DNA of 64,000 nt from Lachnospiraceae bacterium Marseille-Q4251 (GTDB taxonomy: Bacteria > Bacillota > Clostridia > Lachnospirales > Lachnospiraceae). The notes below the pieces were generated by a model that saw only the letters and a list, made by a program, of their open reading frames with translations, did no database searches and had not been told where the DNA came from. This document shows, piece after piece, positions 8,295 through 17,523 of the stretch (positions are counted from its first letter, which is position 1; every line of letters begins with the position of its first letter). The stretch covers positions 186,001 through 250,000 of the forward strand of contig JAGTTO010000001.1 in the NCBI GenBank assembly GCA_018223435.1. Reading direction: 5' to 3'. The position numbers and the translations under genes were made by a program.

Positions 8295-10304
8295 CTATAG
8301 TAATTCTTTTGCTTCCTGAAGAATCAGGAGCATTTTTTCTGTGGACTTGATCATGTAATCCACATCTTCCTTCAGATAAGCCTGCTGCCGTTTCTCCACA
8401 GCCTCCAGGCGAAGGATTTCCTCTCTGACTTCCATCTCTCCCCGGCGGTATTTTTCCAGAAGTCCCTCCACCAGATCATAGAGATTTTCATGATGGACAA
8501 TTCGTCCGGCTCCCCACTGCAGGCGGTCCGGTTCCTGATGGAACACATAGTCCGTAAAATGCTCATATACACTCCGGCTGAACTGGAACGCATAGGCGTT
8601 GTTGTCGATCTCGTAGAGGGCCTCCAGAGCCGTCTCCAGGTTCTTCCGTTTCAGGGAACGGACGGCTTTGCGGATATAGTAAAGGTTGTTCTGGGCGGCC
8701 TCCTCGGGGAACAGCACTTCATCCGCCCAGTTCAGGCGAACAAAACGGTCCTGCTCCATCTTAAACACAGAAAGGAGTTTTTTCTCTGCCTCCCGTACCC
8801 GGTCAAGCTCCACCGCCTCCCCGGCCAGTCTTGCCTCGTTCACATCCCAGATCCGGTCGTAAATCTCATCGGAAAGCTCCTGCGCCTTTTCCAGAAGCTC
8901 CAGAAGAGCCGTCACCCGGGCTCCCGCTTTCTGGCAGTAAATTACATCTAGGCTCTTGGCCGCTTCCTCGAAGACTTCCGCAAAATTTAAGGGCACCACC
9001 GCCTGAGCATCCAGCTCCAGCAAAAGCAGGCCGTAGAGCTCGTGATGGAAGCGGTAGACCGCCTCATCGTAAAACTCGTCGCTGTCAAACTGGGAATGAT
9101 AATGGGTCTCCATAAAAGGTCCCGCGCTGAACTCATTGACCATGGAGGGAATGCCTCCGATGGCCACGGAGAAATCGTCGGACCAGGTCTCAATAGGAGC
9201 CGATACCCGAACACCCTCCATGTAGGCCGGAGTCAGAGCCGGAAGTTTTTTCACGCACTCCTCCAGGAAATCCCGGTACTCGTAGGTACTGCGGATACCG
9301 TCCAGATTTCCGTTGGAGAGGGCCGGAAGCTCAAAGTTGAAGTTTCCGATGACCTTTCCAGCCCAGTCCGGATGGACCTTAAAAATCTCCTGGTAAGCGC
9401 CGGTGGACCAGTCGTACTTGGTGTCGCATTTACCCCACTCTTCCGCTGCCATCCCGCAGAAAACCCAGGTATTTTCCGGCTGATAGCCGATTTTTAAGTA
9501 GGCTCTCGCGATGCCCAGCATCATGGCAATGGCCGTATTGTCATCCTGGAAACCGCTGAAATAGGAATCGTAATGGGCTGAGAGCAGAATCATCCGCTCC
9601 GGCCGTTTTCCCGGAATCTCCCCGACAATATTGTAAGTCGGCACATTTTTCATGACAACGGAACGGGCGTTCAACCCTACCCGGATCTCTCCCTTTTCAT
9701 CCAGAGACTCCCGGATCTTCTCCCAGTCCTCCTGGGACATGGAGAATGCAGGAGCCTCCGCGGGACCGGCGATATCCTGGGCATTCAAGGCCTGTTTGTC
9801 GATCTGGCCGTAACCTCCGGTCTGGACCGCAATCAGGGCCTTCGCCCCTTTTTCACAGGCCTGGTACACCGGGAAGTTGATCCACCACTCGTTTCGTTGG
9901 TTGATCTCCACCACCACGAGCTTTCCCCGTACGTCTTTTCCTTCATAATCCCTGGCGGTTCCTTTTCCCAGGAAGACAAGATCGAAGCTTTCCTCTCCCT
10001 CGGTCACAAAATCCGTCTGGTACGCGCCAAGGACCGCCCGGCAGGTGTTCCCTGCCCGGTCCTTGTATGTAAGCTCCGCTTTTTCAAACTCCCAGCCGTC
10101 CACCAGGATCTCGTCTTTGCGGACATTGGAAAGCCCCATGGCTTCCATTTCTTTTTTCAGGCGTTCTCCGGTCTCAAATTCAGCCCGGGAGCCGGCCGGG
10201 CGGTAGCCAAGCTTTGGATTGCTTCGATAGCTCTCCATCTCCTTGGCCAGACGGTAGGAAGTCTCCACATCCACGGCCTCCATATAACGTTCTTTCCACG
10301 CCAT
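8295..10304 (-). CDS. M28 family zinc aminopeptidase with PA insert
   Basis: Probable zinc-dependent exopeptidase. The 669-residue product carries a PA-like insert at about residues 95-215 and the M28 core from about 225. Metal-site motifs are visible in order: SAHYDSYFSGFQDDN (His and bridging Asp), GMAAEEWG (catalytic Glu followed by a metal-binding Glu), and ETHYHSQFDSD (distal His). The last 230 residues form a helical extension with no family I recognise. There is no signal peptide, so it looks cytoplasmic, unlike many M28 enzymes. An AGGAGG site precedes the ATG. It lies in a run of three peptidase genes, suggesting a peptide-utilisation role. Confidence 0.9.
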   Translation of the reverse strand: MAWKERYMEAVDVETSYRLAKEMESYRSNPKLGYRPAGSRAEFETGERLKKEMEAMGLSNVRKDEILVDGWEFEKAELTYKDRAGNTCRAVLGAYQTDFVTEGEESFDLVFLGKGTARDYEGKDVRGKLVVVEINQRNEWWINFPVYQACEKGAKALIAVQTGGYGQIDKQALNAQDIAGPAEAPAFSMSQEDWEKIRESLDEKGEIRVGLNARSVVMKNVPTYNIVGEIPGKRPERMILLSAHYDSYFSGFQDDNTAIAMMLGIARAYLKIGYQPENTWVFCGMAAEEWGKCDTKYDWSTGAYQEIFKVHPDWAGKVIGNFNFELPALSNGNLDGIRSTYEYRDFLEECVKKLPALTPAYMEGVRVSAPIETWSDDFSVAIGGIPSMVNEFSAGPFMETHYHSQFDSDEFYDEAVYRFHHELYGLLLLELDAQAVVPLNFAEVFEEAAKSLDVIYCQKAGARVTALLELLEKAQELSDEIYDRIWDVNEARLAGEAVELDRVREAEKKLLSVFKMEQDRFVRLNWADEVLFPEEAAQNNLYYIRKAVRSLKRKNLETALEALYEIDNNAYAFQFSRSVYEHFTDYVFHQEPDRLQWGAGRIVHHENLYDLVEGLLEKYRRGEMEVREEILRLEAVEKRQQAYLKEDVDYMIKSTEKMLLILQEAKELL

Positions 10305-10347
10305 TTTTCTCTACCTCCTCTCGGGCTTTTTTTTAAGTCCTGATATT

Positions 10348-12021
10348 TTACAGCAGTTCCCGGATTCCTTTTACGATCTCCTGGATCGTTCCCTCCTTGA
10401 AGGGGCTCTTCAAGCCGTTCTCCTCCAGCATTTCCGCATAGAAACCGGAACCGGATTCCCTGCTGAATTTCAGGTAGCTGTCAAAAGCTGCCCTGTAGTC
10501 TTTTTCCATCCAGATCCGGTACTGGAACGCACTGGTCTGGGCGATACAGTAATCGATGTAATAGAAGGGACCGGCATAGATATGGTTCTGTCTCTGCCAG
10601 TAGCTTCCTGTTCCGAAGAAGGGATATTCCTCGCCGAAGTCCAGATGAGGTTTATACACCTTCTCCAGGCCCTTCCAGGCCTCTTTGCGCTCTGCCGGGG
10701 TCATCTCCGGGTGATCGTAAACGATGTGCTGGAACTCATCCACCATACAGCCGTAGGGGATGAAGGCCACAGCGTCCTCCACCTGGGATTTCTTGAAATC
10801 ATCGGCCCGGTCTCCGAAGAAAAGGTTCATCCAGGGATTTGTGAAAAATTCCATGGACATGGAGTGGGTCTCGGCGGTCTCCATCGTGATATCTGCGTGC
10901 TCCAGGATCGGATCGTCGGCAGTCAGATAACCCTGGAAGGCATGGCCGCACTCATGGGTGATGACATCCACATCCCCGCTGGTGCCGTTGAAGTTGGCAA
11001 AGACAAAGGGAGAATGGAAATCCGGCATGTAAGTCATATAGCCGCCCACTTTTTTGTGCTTGCCCGGCAGTACCTGCAAAAGATGATCATCCAGCATGAA
11101 ATCGAAAAATTCTCCGGTCTTCTCGGAGAGCTCCCGGTACATTTTCTGACCGGCCAGGAGGGTGTCCTCATAGCTTCCGATGGGTTTCGGGCTTCCTTCC
11201 GGAAAGCTCACGCCCTCGTCGCAGAAATAAAGCTTGTCAAGGCCCAGACGCTTCCGGCGGTTGTCCCAGAACTCCTCAGCCAGCGGAACCCAGTACTCTT
11301 TGATCTGGGAGCGGAATTTCTCCACCTCCGGGCGGCGGTAGCTGTTCCGGATCATCCGGTTATAGCCCAGCTCTGTGAAGTTCTCATACCCCAGAGCCTT
11401 TGCCTGGGCGGTACGGTTTTTTACCAGGGCATCGTAGATCTCGTCCAGTTCTTTTTCCTTGCTGGCATAGAAGGCATCCACCTTTTTGCCGGCTTCCTGT
11501 CTGACCTTCCGGTCTTTGGAACGCTGGAACGGAGTCATCTGGGAGATATTGTAAATCTGGCCCTCCCACTCTATGGCAGCGGAAGCCATCATTTTCTCAT
11601 AACGGCTGACCAGCGCATTCTCCTCCTGTTTCAAAGGAATGATAGCCTCGCTGGTGGATTTCTCCGCAAGCTCCATATTTCGGAAAGCCGGATGGCCGAT
11701 GATCTCCTCCAGCTCCTTGCGGAAGGGCGATTTCAGCAGCAGCTTCGCGTACTCCACAGCGAGATTGCTGTAAGCCGGATACTCCCGGTCATAATAATCC
11801 TTCTCCTGATCGTAAAACGCATCGGAAGTATCCAGGCTGTTTCTCGTGGAAGCCAGAGTCATCTCGGTCTGAATGTGTCTGGCCATTTTGTAATATTCCT
11901 GATGAACGGCAAACTGTTCTTCCGCGCTCTTTGCGGCCTGGAAACGCTTCATCAGTTCCTTTAAATATCTGGTCTCCTCCGCAAAATCAATGCGGCTGTA
12001 TGGCATTTCTTCGTATTTCAT
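10348..12021 (-). CDS. M3 family oligoendopeptidase
   Basis: Zinc metallopeptidase of the PepF/M3 type, cleaving short peptides in the cytoplasm. The 557-residue product has the HExxH zinc motif within VITHECGHAFQGYL and a downstream Glu-rich helix (ADITMETAETHSMSMEFF) that supplies the third ligand. The C-terminal FYYIDYCIAQTSAFQYR segment is typical of the family. Length fits the shorter M3 oligoendopeptidases. No secretion signal is present. A GGGGGAT site lies before the ATG. It is flanked by the M24 and M28 peptidase genes with gaps of 27 and 43 bases, so cotranscription is likely. PepF versus another M3 subgroup cannot be settled. Confidence 0.93.
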   Translation of the reverse strand: MKYEEMPYSRIDFAEETRYLKELMKRFQAAKSAEEQFAVHQEYYKMARHIQTEMTLASTRNSLDTSDAFYDQEKDYYDREYPAYSNLAVEYAKLLLKSPFRKELEEIIGHPAFRNMELAEKSTSEAIIPLKQEENALVSRYEKMMASAAIEWEGQIYNISQMTPFQRSKDRKVRQEAGKKVDAFYASKEKELDEIYDALVKNRTAQAKALGYENFTELGYNRMIRNSYRRPEVEKFRSQIKEYWVPLAEEFWDNRRKRLGLDKLYFCDEGVSFPEGSPKPIGSYEDTLLAGQKMYRELSEKTGEFFDFMLDDHLLQVLPGKHKKVGGYMTYMPDFHSPFVFANFNGTSGDVDVITHECGHAFQGYLTADDPILEHADITMETAETHSMSMEFFTNPWMNLFFGDRADDFKKSQVEDAVAFIPYGCMVDEFQHIVYDHPEMTPAERKEAWKGLEKVYKPHLDFGEEYPFFGTGSYWQRQNHIYAGPFYYIDYCIAQTSAFQYRIWMEKDYRAAFDSYLKFSRESGSGFYAEMLEENGLKSPFKEGTIQEIVKGIRELL

Positions 12022-12048
12022 CTTATAAATCCCCCTGTTTTCTTTTTT

Positions 12049-13146
12049 TCAGTCTTTTTTCTCAAAAGGAACTTCAATGAGGTCCTTTGTGAAATGATTC
12101 AGCACTTCATGACCGTCCTCTGTCACCAGAACCAGGTCCTCGATGCGGACGCCTGCCACACCCGGCACATAGATGCCCGGCTCCACAGAAAAGGTCATGC
12201 CCGGTTTCAGAATCTCATCGTTGGATGAGGAGACATCGCCGAACTCATGCACTTCGATACCGATGCAGTGGCCGGTACGGTGAGTGAAGGCATCGCCGTA
12301 TCCCATCTCCGTGATGTAGTCTCTGGCAGCCTTATCCACGTCGGAGAAACGGGCTCCCGGCCCTACGGCCTCGATGCCTCTCCGGTTGGCCTCTTTTACG
12401 ATCTCATAGATCTTTCTCGCCTCATCAGATGCCTTTCCCAGGAAAACGGTTCTCGTCATATCAGAGCAGTAACCATTTAAGAGGCAGCCGATATCGAGCA
12501 CAACACAGTCTCCATATTTGCCGGTGGACTCATCGGACTCATGATGCGGATCCGCTCCGTTATCGCCAAAACCGACGATCGGTTCAAAGGAGTGGCCCAC
12601 TGCCCCGTTTTTCACATAAATCTTACGAAGTTCCTCGCCAAGTTCCACTTCATTCATACCGGAAGCAGTCAGCGGAATCAGCTCACCCATGCTCTGATCG
12701 TTCACCAGGGAAGCCGCACGCATTTTTTCCTGCTCTTCGGGTGTCTTCACCTGACGGATATGGTCGATGATATAGGAAGCGTTGACATACTTGTCGCCCA
12801 CGCCAAGCTCCATGAGGCGAAGCAGGAAACGTGCCGGCCAGGTCTTGTCGATGCCGATGGTGCCGCCTTTTCTCATATGGGAAGCCAGCACGCCCACAGC
12901 GTCGTCCGTGTCGTCAAAATAAACTACCGGGAAACCTAAAGTCTCCTCATTCTGCGGAAACAGTTTGCCGATGATCAGCAGCGGTTTCTCTTTCTCCACA
13001 TCCAGGTAAAGAGCCATCATACGCTCCATGCAGTTGACCAGCTTTCCGGTCAGATAATAAACGGAAACGGAATCCGTCACGATAAGCTGACCAATTCCTT
13101 CCTCTTTCATAGAATCAATGACTCTTTTATATCTTGTCCAATCCAT
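12049..13146 (-). CDS. M24 family Xaa-Pro peptidase
   Basis: Probable Xaa-Pro aminopeptidase or dipeptidase releasing N-terminal residues ahead of proline. The 365-residue product has a creatinase-like N-domain (about 1-125) and the pita-bread metallopeptidase domain. Metal ligands are visible as VVLDIGCLLNGYCSDMTRT (two Asp), RTGHCIGIEVHEFG (His), MTFSVEPGIY (Glu) and GVRIEDLVLV (Glu). The ATG at 13146 lies inside the last codons of the Sel1-repeat gene, a 20-base overlap, with a GAGGAGG site inside that gene as well. This implies translational coupling. It complements the M3 and M28 enzymes for proline-containing peptides. Confidence 0.93.
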   Translation of the reverse strand: MDWTRYKRVIDSMKEEGIGQLIVTDSVSVYYLTGKLVNCMERMMALYLDVEKEKPLLIIGKLFPQNEETLGFPVVYFDDTDDAVGVLASHMRKGGTIGIDKTWPARFLLRLMELGVGDKYVNASYIIDHIRQVKTPEEQEKMRAASLVNDQSMGELIPLTASGMNEVELGEELRKIYVKNGAVGHSFEPIVGFGDNGADPHHESDESTGKYGDCVVLDIGCLLNGYCSDMTRTVFLGKASDEARKIYEIVKEANRRGIEAVGPGARFSDVDKAARDYITEMGYGDAFTHRTGHCIGIEVHEFGDVSSSNDEILKPGMTFSVEPGIYVPGVAGVRIEDLVLVTEDGHEVLNHFTKDLIEVPFEKKD

Positions 13147-14779
13147 TTGAAACGTCCTCCTCTTTCATGGTTTTCTTTATTTTATCCAGCAGCCTCTCCA
13201 CCCGTTCGGATAATTCCTCTTCGGGAAACTGCACCGAAGGGCTCAGGGAAAAGTCCGGACAGACTCTGCGGCAGTATTCCTCCGCCTTCGTCTCGTCCTT
13301 CTCCTCCGCCTCCTCGGAATAATAGAGAGCCAGCCGGTAAAGGGCTTCCTCGCTCTGATTCTCCGCCCCTTTCCGGTAGAGCTTCAGCGCTTTCTTCCGG
13401 TCTTTTTCCACTGCCAGGCCTTTTTCATAGCAGTAGCCCAGAAGATACATGGCGTACTCGCCGTCTTTTCCCACATACTTGCTCCGGGCCCGGTTTTTCA
13501 GAATAGAAACCGCCCGCTCCGGGTCCGGCTTCTCCGCGATACCGGTCAAGCAGCAGAACGCCACGGTGACATCAGAAAGGACGTCGCCTTTCTTTGCGGC
13601 CTTCTCAAACCAGTACCGGGCCTTTGCGAGATTCTTTCTGACGTTCCGGCCATCCCGGTAGATCATACCCATAACGCGCATTCCCAAAGCGTCTCCCCGC
13701 TCTGCCGCGGCCTCGTAAAACTCCAGAGCCTTTCCGCCGTCTCTCTCCACGCCTTTTCCCAGCTCGTAAAGGCGGCCTATCCGCACCATCGCGTCGCTGT
13801 CTCCCAGCATCGCGCATTTTTCCAGATATTCCGCTGTCTTTTTTTCATCTTTGGGAGCGCCCTTACCGTCCTGGTAAAAACGGGCCGCGTTCCGGCAGCC
13901 GTAACTGCTTCCGCGCTCCGCGGCCCGCTCATACCACATGAGGGCTGCCTGCTCATCTTTTTCCACGCCGTTTCCGCGCTCGTAGCAGGCTCCCAGGTTA
14001 TTCATTCCTGTGGCATGCCCGTGAAGAGCTGCCTTCTGATACCAGAGAACGGCTTCCTTCGGGTCTTTTTCCACTCCGACACCCTGTTCCAGGCAGACGC
14101 CATAGCAGCACTCCCCGTCGGGATAGCCCTGCTCCGCCGCCTTTTTATACCAGCTGGCAGCGAGCTCCGGGTCCGCCGCCACGCCTTTTCCAAACTCATA
14201 GCAGCGGCCGACCTCCGTCTCTCCCGGAGCAAAATGCTGAAGCGCAGCAGACTGATACCAGAAAAATTCCTGCTCCTCATCCTTCTCCGTACCGAAACCG
14301 GTCTCAAAGCAGAAACCCACCTTCATCTGGGCCCGGTCAAAACCCACTTCCGCCGCCGTGAGATAACAATGAAAGGCCTCCTCCGGATCCCGGTCCTTTC
14401 CAAGACCGTACTGGAAACACCGGCCCAGCTGGTAGAACGCCGGCACATAACCGAGCTCCGCCGCCTGCTCATAGAGCCAGGCCGCTGTGGAGAGGTCTTT
14501 TTCAAGCCCCCAGCCGTTTTCCTGATAGATCGCCAGATTTGTCATGCCGCAGGCATTTCCGGCCTCCGTCGCCTTCTGAAAGCAGTAAAGGCTCCGGCCG
14601 CCGGTATCCTCTTCCTCCTGCCGGCTCCAGAAAACGCCCAGATCCGCCCACTGCTCCCCCGTGAGCTTTTCCTCTGGAACATTTAACATCAGCCCACCAC
14701 ACTTGGGGCATACGGGATATTCTCCGCTCTCTCCCTCCGCCATATACCGGCAGGCGGGATCTGTACACGCAAAGATCAT
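13127..14779 (-). CDS. Sel1-repeat protein with N-terminal zinc ribbon
   Basis: A scaffold-like protein of about twelve Sel1/TPR-like repeats; its partner is unknown. With the ATG at 14779 it has 550 residues. The first 27 hold a compact zinc-ribbon pattern with Cys 5, 10, 24 and 27. The repeats follow from about residue 60, recognisable by recurring G.G..KD...A..WY..AA..G. The chosen start has AGGAGG six bases upstream and lies 10 bases after the preceding stop; a longer frame to 14857 would run into the glucosyltransferase gene. No signal peptide is present, which is unusual for secreted Sel1 proteins, so it is probably cytoplasmic. It overlaps the M24 gene by 20 bases. Confidence 0.88.
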   Translation of the reverse strand: MIFACTDPACRYMAEGESGEYPVCPKCGGLMLNVPEEKLTGEQWADLGVFWSRQEEEDTGGRSLYCFQKATEAGNACGMTNLAIYQENGWGLEKDLSTAAWLYEQAAELGYVPAFYQLGRCFQYGLGKDRDPEEAFHCYLTAAEVGFDRAQMKVGFCFETGFGTEKDEEQEFFWYQSAALQHFAPGETEVGRCYEFGKGVAADPELAASWYKKAAEQGYPDGECCYGVCLEQGVGVEKDPKEAVLWYQKAALHGHATGMNNLGACYERGNGVEKDEQAALMWYERAAERGSSYGCRNAARFYQDGKGAPKDEKKTAEYLEKCAMLGDSDAMVRIGRLYELGKGVERDGGKALEFYEAAAERGDALGMRVMGMIYRDGRNVRKNLAKARYWFEKAAKKGDVLSDVTVAFCCLTGIAEKPDPERAVSILKNRARSKYVGKDGEYAMYLLGYCYEKGLAVEKDRKKALKLYRKGAENQSEEALYRLALYYSEEAEEKDETKAEEYCRRVCPDFSLSPSVQFPEEELSERVERLLDKIKKTMKEEDVSNGLDKI

Positions 14780-14789
14780 TCCTTCCTCC

Positions 14790-15911
14790 TCACTGCCAGG
14801 GACGGATATGACGTTCCGCGAAATGAACGATATCCTCCGCCGCCTCGCTCCGGACATGGCGATGCTGGGCTTTCTTCATTTTTTCCTGGATCTCCGGTGA
14901 ATTTAAGAGCTTCACGCCCACCTTTGCCAGCGCCAGCGGGGAATGGGCATACATGCACATTCCATGGCTGGCAAAAAACTTCCGGTTCTCCGTCTCACAG
15001 CCCGGGATCGGAAAGGTATGAACCAGGGACTTTCCGGCCACCGCCGTCTCCGTGGAAGTAAGCCCTCCGGGCTTCGTATAGACGATATCCGCCGCTGCCA
15101 TATAGAGCGGCATCTGATCGGTGTAACCGATGACGGAGACGGTCTCATCCTCTGCGAAACGTTTTTCCAGCTGCTCCCGGCTCTTCTCGTTGTTTCCGCA
15201 GATCACAGCCAGCTCGCTCTCCTCCCCGTTCCGTTTCCGGACTTCCCGGGCCAGTTTTTCCAGGTTTCCGGCTCCCATGCTGCCTCCGATGAGGAGATGA
15301 AGCTTCTTTTCCGGTGAAAAACCAAGTTCCTCTTTTGCCTTTTCCTGATCCTCCAGTTCCCGGAACTTCCGGCTCACTGGAATTCCGAAGGGGATCATTT
15401 TTTCCTGTGGAATCCCTCTTTTCGCACACTCATCGATGAGTTCCGGATGGGGCACAATGTAGTAATCGCAGCAGGTCTCCTCCCAGAACGGAATGCAGGT
15501 ATAATCCGTCATCACTGCGATGGTCAGCGGCAGAGGCATACCCTTCTTTTTCATATAGGAAACCGTCTCCGCCGGGTAAAGATGGGGCATAAAGATCACA
15601 TCCACGGGATGCTCTTTCAGATAGCGGTTCAGATATTTGGCCATCAGGCTGTTCACATAGTAAACCGGAGATTTTTTTGCGGTTTTGCTCACGAACATAC
15701 CAAGCTTGTAGGCACAGCCAAAGGCTTTCGGCGCCTTCTTTACCACATCGATATAGAGATCACCTACCAGAGCGGAAGTCCATTTTCCCGCCAGGGTCAG
15801 ATAATCCAGAAAAATGGCTTCATGGCCTCTCTCCTCCAGCATTTCCCTTAAAGCGGCTCCGGCCGCATTGTGCCCGCCGCCGGTATTGCAGGATAAAATC
15901 AATGCTTTCAT
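14790..15911 (-). CDS. MGDG-synthase/UgtP-like glycolipid glycosyltransferase
   Basis: Probable GT28-family enzyme that transfers hexose to diacylglycerol to make membrane glycolipid. The 373-residue product opens with ILSCNTGGGHNAAGAAL, the glycine-rich acceptor loop of monogalactosyldiacylglycerol synthases and UgtP. The C-terminal nucleotide-sugar domain contains LLIGGSMGAGNLEKL and the signature DIVYTKPGGLTSTETAVAGK. It is MurG-like in fold, but the N-terminal domain fits the glycolipid branch better. It lies directly upstream of the Sel1 gene and 9 bases downstream of plsY, which makes phosphatidic-acid precursors. That context supports a lipid role. Sugar specificity (glucose or galactose) cannot be read. 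Confidence 0.87.
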   Translation of the reverse strand: MKALILSCNTGGGHNAAGAALREMLEERGHEAIFLDYLTLAGKWTSALVGDLYIDVVKKAPKAFGCAYKLGMFVSKTAKKSPVYYVNSLMAKYLNRYLKEHPVDVIFMPHLYPAETVSYMKKKGMPLPLTIAVMTDYTCIPFWEETCCDYYIVPHPELIDECAKRGIPQEKMIPFGIPVSRKFRELEDQEKAKEELGFSPEKKLHLLIGGSMGAGNLEKLAREVRKRNGEESELAVICGNNEKSREQLEKRFAEDETVSVIGYTDQMPLYMAAADIVYTKPGGLTSTETAVAGKSLVHTFPIPGCETENRKFFASHGMCMYAHSPLALAKVGVKLLNSPEIQEKMKKAQHRHVRSEAAEDIVHFAERHIRPWQ

Positions 15912-15920
15912 ATATAAAAA

Positions 15921-16532
15921 CTATCCTTTCCTCAGTGCAAAACACGCCTGTCCTTTCGGGATCCTCCTGATCTCCGGGAGATGCTTGCGGATCACCACAA
16001 ACGCGATGAGCACGATGCCATATTTTATAGAAGACAACGGTGTAAAATGGACGCCTAAAACGGACCAGATCAGAAACGTAAGGCCGGTCCTGAGACTGTG
16101 GGGCTCCACCACCAGAACCAGGGAGAAAAACAGATAAACCCCGGCCAGAAGAAGCACCGGCAAAAAAACAGGATAAAGGCCCAGAAGAACGCCGAAGGAT
16201 ACAGCGATGGCCTTGCCACCCTTCCCGTACCGGTCAATCAGCGGATAGGCATGCCCCACCACCGGAGCCGCCATTACCAGTGCAAAAAGCTTTTCCTCCG
16301 GGTCCAGATGACGGGCTGCCAGAAAGACCGGCAGAGCGCCTTTTCCCAGATCTGCCAGCAGGACCAGAATCCCGCAGAACACGCCGCCGTAAAGAAAGGC
16401 GTTGGCCGTTCCCGGATTTCCGTCGCTGCTTAAAGCCCGCACATCCACTCCTTTGATGAGCCTGGGGATCAGATAACCAAAGGTAACGCTGCCGAAGAGA
16501 TACCCCAGCAGGCAAAATACCACATATTCCAT
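15921..16532 (-). CDS. plsY: glycerol-3-phosphate acyltransferase PlsY
   Basis: Integral membrane enzyme that transfers the acyl group from acyl-phosphate (made by PlsX) to glycerol-3-phosphate. Family motifs are clear: YLFGSVTFGYLIPRL at the first helix, SSDGNPGTANAF, ADLGKGALPV and GHAYPLIDRYGKGGKAIA. The hydrophobic pattern fits several membrane segments. The ATG at 16532 gives 203 residues with a GAAGGGAG site about 11 bases upstream. A GTG at 16544 would add four residues but sits almost on the ribosome site. It is followed closely by the glycolipid glycosyltransferase and preceded by the carboxypeptidase gene. Confidence 0.95.
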   Translation of the reverse strand: MEYVVFCLLGYLFGSVTFGYLIPRLIKGVDVRALSSDGNPGTANAFLYGGVFCGILVLLADLGKGALPVFLAARHLDPEEKLFALVMAAPVVGHAYPLIDRYGKGGKAIAVSFGVLLGLYPVFLPVLLLAGVYLFFSLVLVVEPHSLRTGLTFLIWSVLGVHFTPLSSIKYGIVLIAFVVIRKHLPEIRRIPKGQACFALRKG

Positions 16533-16553
16533 ACGCTGGCACACTCCCTTCTT

Positions 16554-17456
16554 TTACTGTTCTCCGATCTGGCCATAGACCTTCAGGGCGTCCGTCACAT
16601 GGGCATCCCCGGCGTCTTCCGCCTTGGCCGTCACCAGAATGTATTCCTTTCCTTTTACCTCCGCAAGACTGGCCAGACAAAGGCCTGCCCGAAAGGTATT
16701 TCCCGTCTTTCCGCCCAGAAGCTGTCCGCCGGTAAAGCCACGGTCTCCCAGCGCCCGGAACATCGTACTGTAGACCGTAAAGCCGTCGGGATGGACATTG
16801 GTCGGGGACATTGCATGGCTCTGACTCGTAAAGATCGCCCGGAAATCCACATTTTTTAGGGCATACCGAAGAAGCTTTGCGATATCTTTCGCCGTGGAAT
16901 AATGATCGTCGTTATGAAGACCGGTGCAGTTCACGAAATGGGTGGATCTCATACCGATCTTTTTGGCCTTCTGGTTCATCAGCTCCGCATAGGCCTCTTC
17001 TGAACCCGCGATCCCTCTTGCCAGCGTGAGGCAGCATTCAGCCCCGGAGGGAAGCATTACGCCATAGAGAAGGTCCCTCACCGTAACCACCTCTCCCGCC
17101 TCAAAGCCGGCCGTGGAGGCCTGCTCGGAATAGATCGCGTCAAAAATATCGGAGGGAACGGTCATGGTCTCATCGAGATCCGGGCATTTCTCCAGCGCCA
17201 GGATTGCCGTCATGATCTTCGTCATGGAGGCCGGATACATCTGTTCCTTTTCCGCCTTTCCCGCCAGCTTAAAACCGGTCCCGGCGTCCACCAGAATCGC
17301 ATATTCACTGTCAATGCCGCTTAGATCCACCTTTGCCATGGGATGCAGAATCATGTTTTCTGCCAGTGCCAGCCCTACAAACAGAAGCACGATCAGAAAT
17401 ACGGAAAAAGTATAAAAAGGCCTTCCATGTCTTTTCCTTCGTTTCTTTTTCTTCAA
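16554..17456 (-). CDS. D-alanyl-D-alanine carboxypeptidase (S11 family)
   Basis: Penicillin-binding-protein-type carboxypeptidase that trims the terminal D-Ala of peptidoglycan stem peptides. In the 300-residue product an N-terminal basic stretch and membrane helix (about 13-33) anchor it. The SxxK motif is at S77-K80 (ASMTK) and the KTG motif at 250-252. The position of the SxN motif reads SGA (137-139), a deviation from the usual Asn. The protein ends right after the catalytic domain and lacks the C-terminal beta domain of PBP5-type enzymes. The start is a TTG with a GGAGAG site 7 bases upstream. It may head the long operon down to 7654. Confidence 0.92.
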   Translation of the reverse strand: MKKKKRRKRHGRPFYTFSVFLIVLLFVGLALAENMILHPMAKVDLSGIDSEYAILVDAGTGFKLAGKAEKEQMYPASMTKIMTAILALEKCPDLDETMTVPSDIFDAIYSEQASTAGFEAGEVVTVRDLLYGVMLPSGAECCLTLARGIAGSEEAYAELMNQKAKKIGMRSTHFVNCTGLHNDDHYSTAKDIAKLLRYALKNVDFRAIFTSQSHAMSPTNVHPDGFTVYSTMFRALGDRGFTGGQLLGGKTGNTFRAGLCLASLAEVKGKEYILVTAKAEDAGDAHVTDALKVYGQIGEQ

Positions 17457-17523
17457 AATTTTCTCTCCTCGTATGTATGTTCTCGTCTATACAGCTTATC
17501 CCAGCGCCGGCTTTTTGTCAAGT

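Noticed and set aside
10582..11964. 460-codon open frame on the plus strand
   Set aside because: Antisense to the M3 peptidase, without a ribosome site or motif.
17457..17523. TTGACA upstream of the carboxypeptidase gene as a promoter
   Set aside because: The -35 is perfect but the -10 at the right distance (TAAGCT) is poor; the evidence was too weak to list as a feature.
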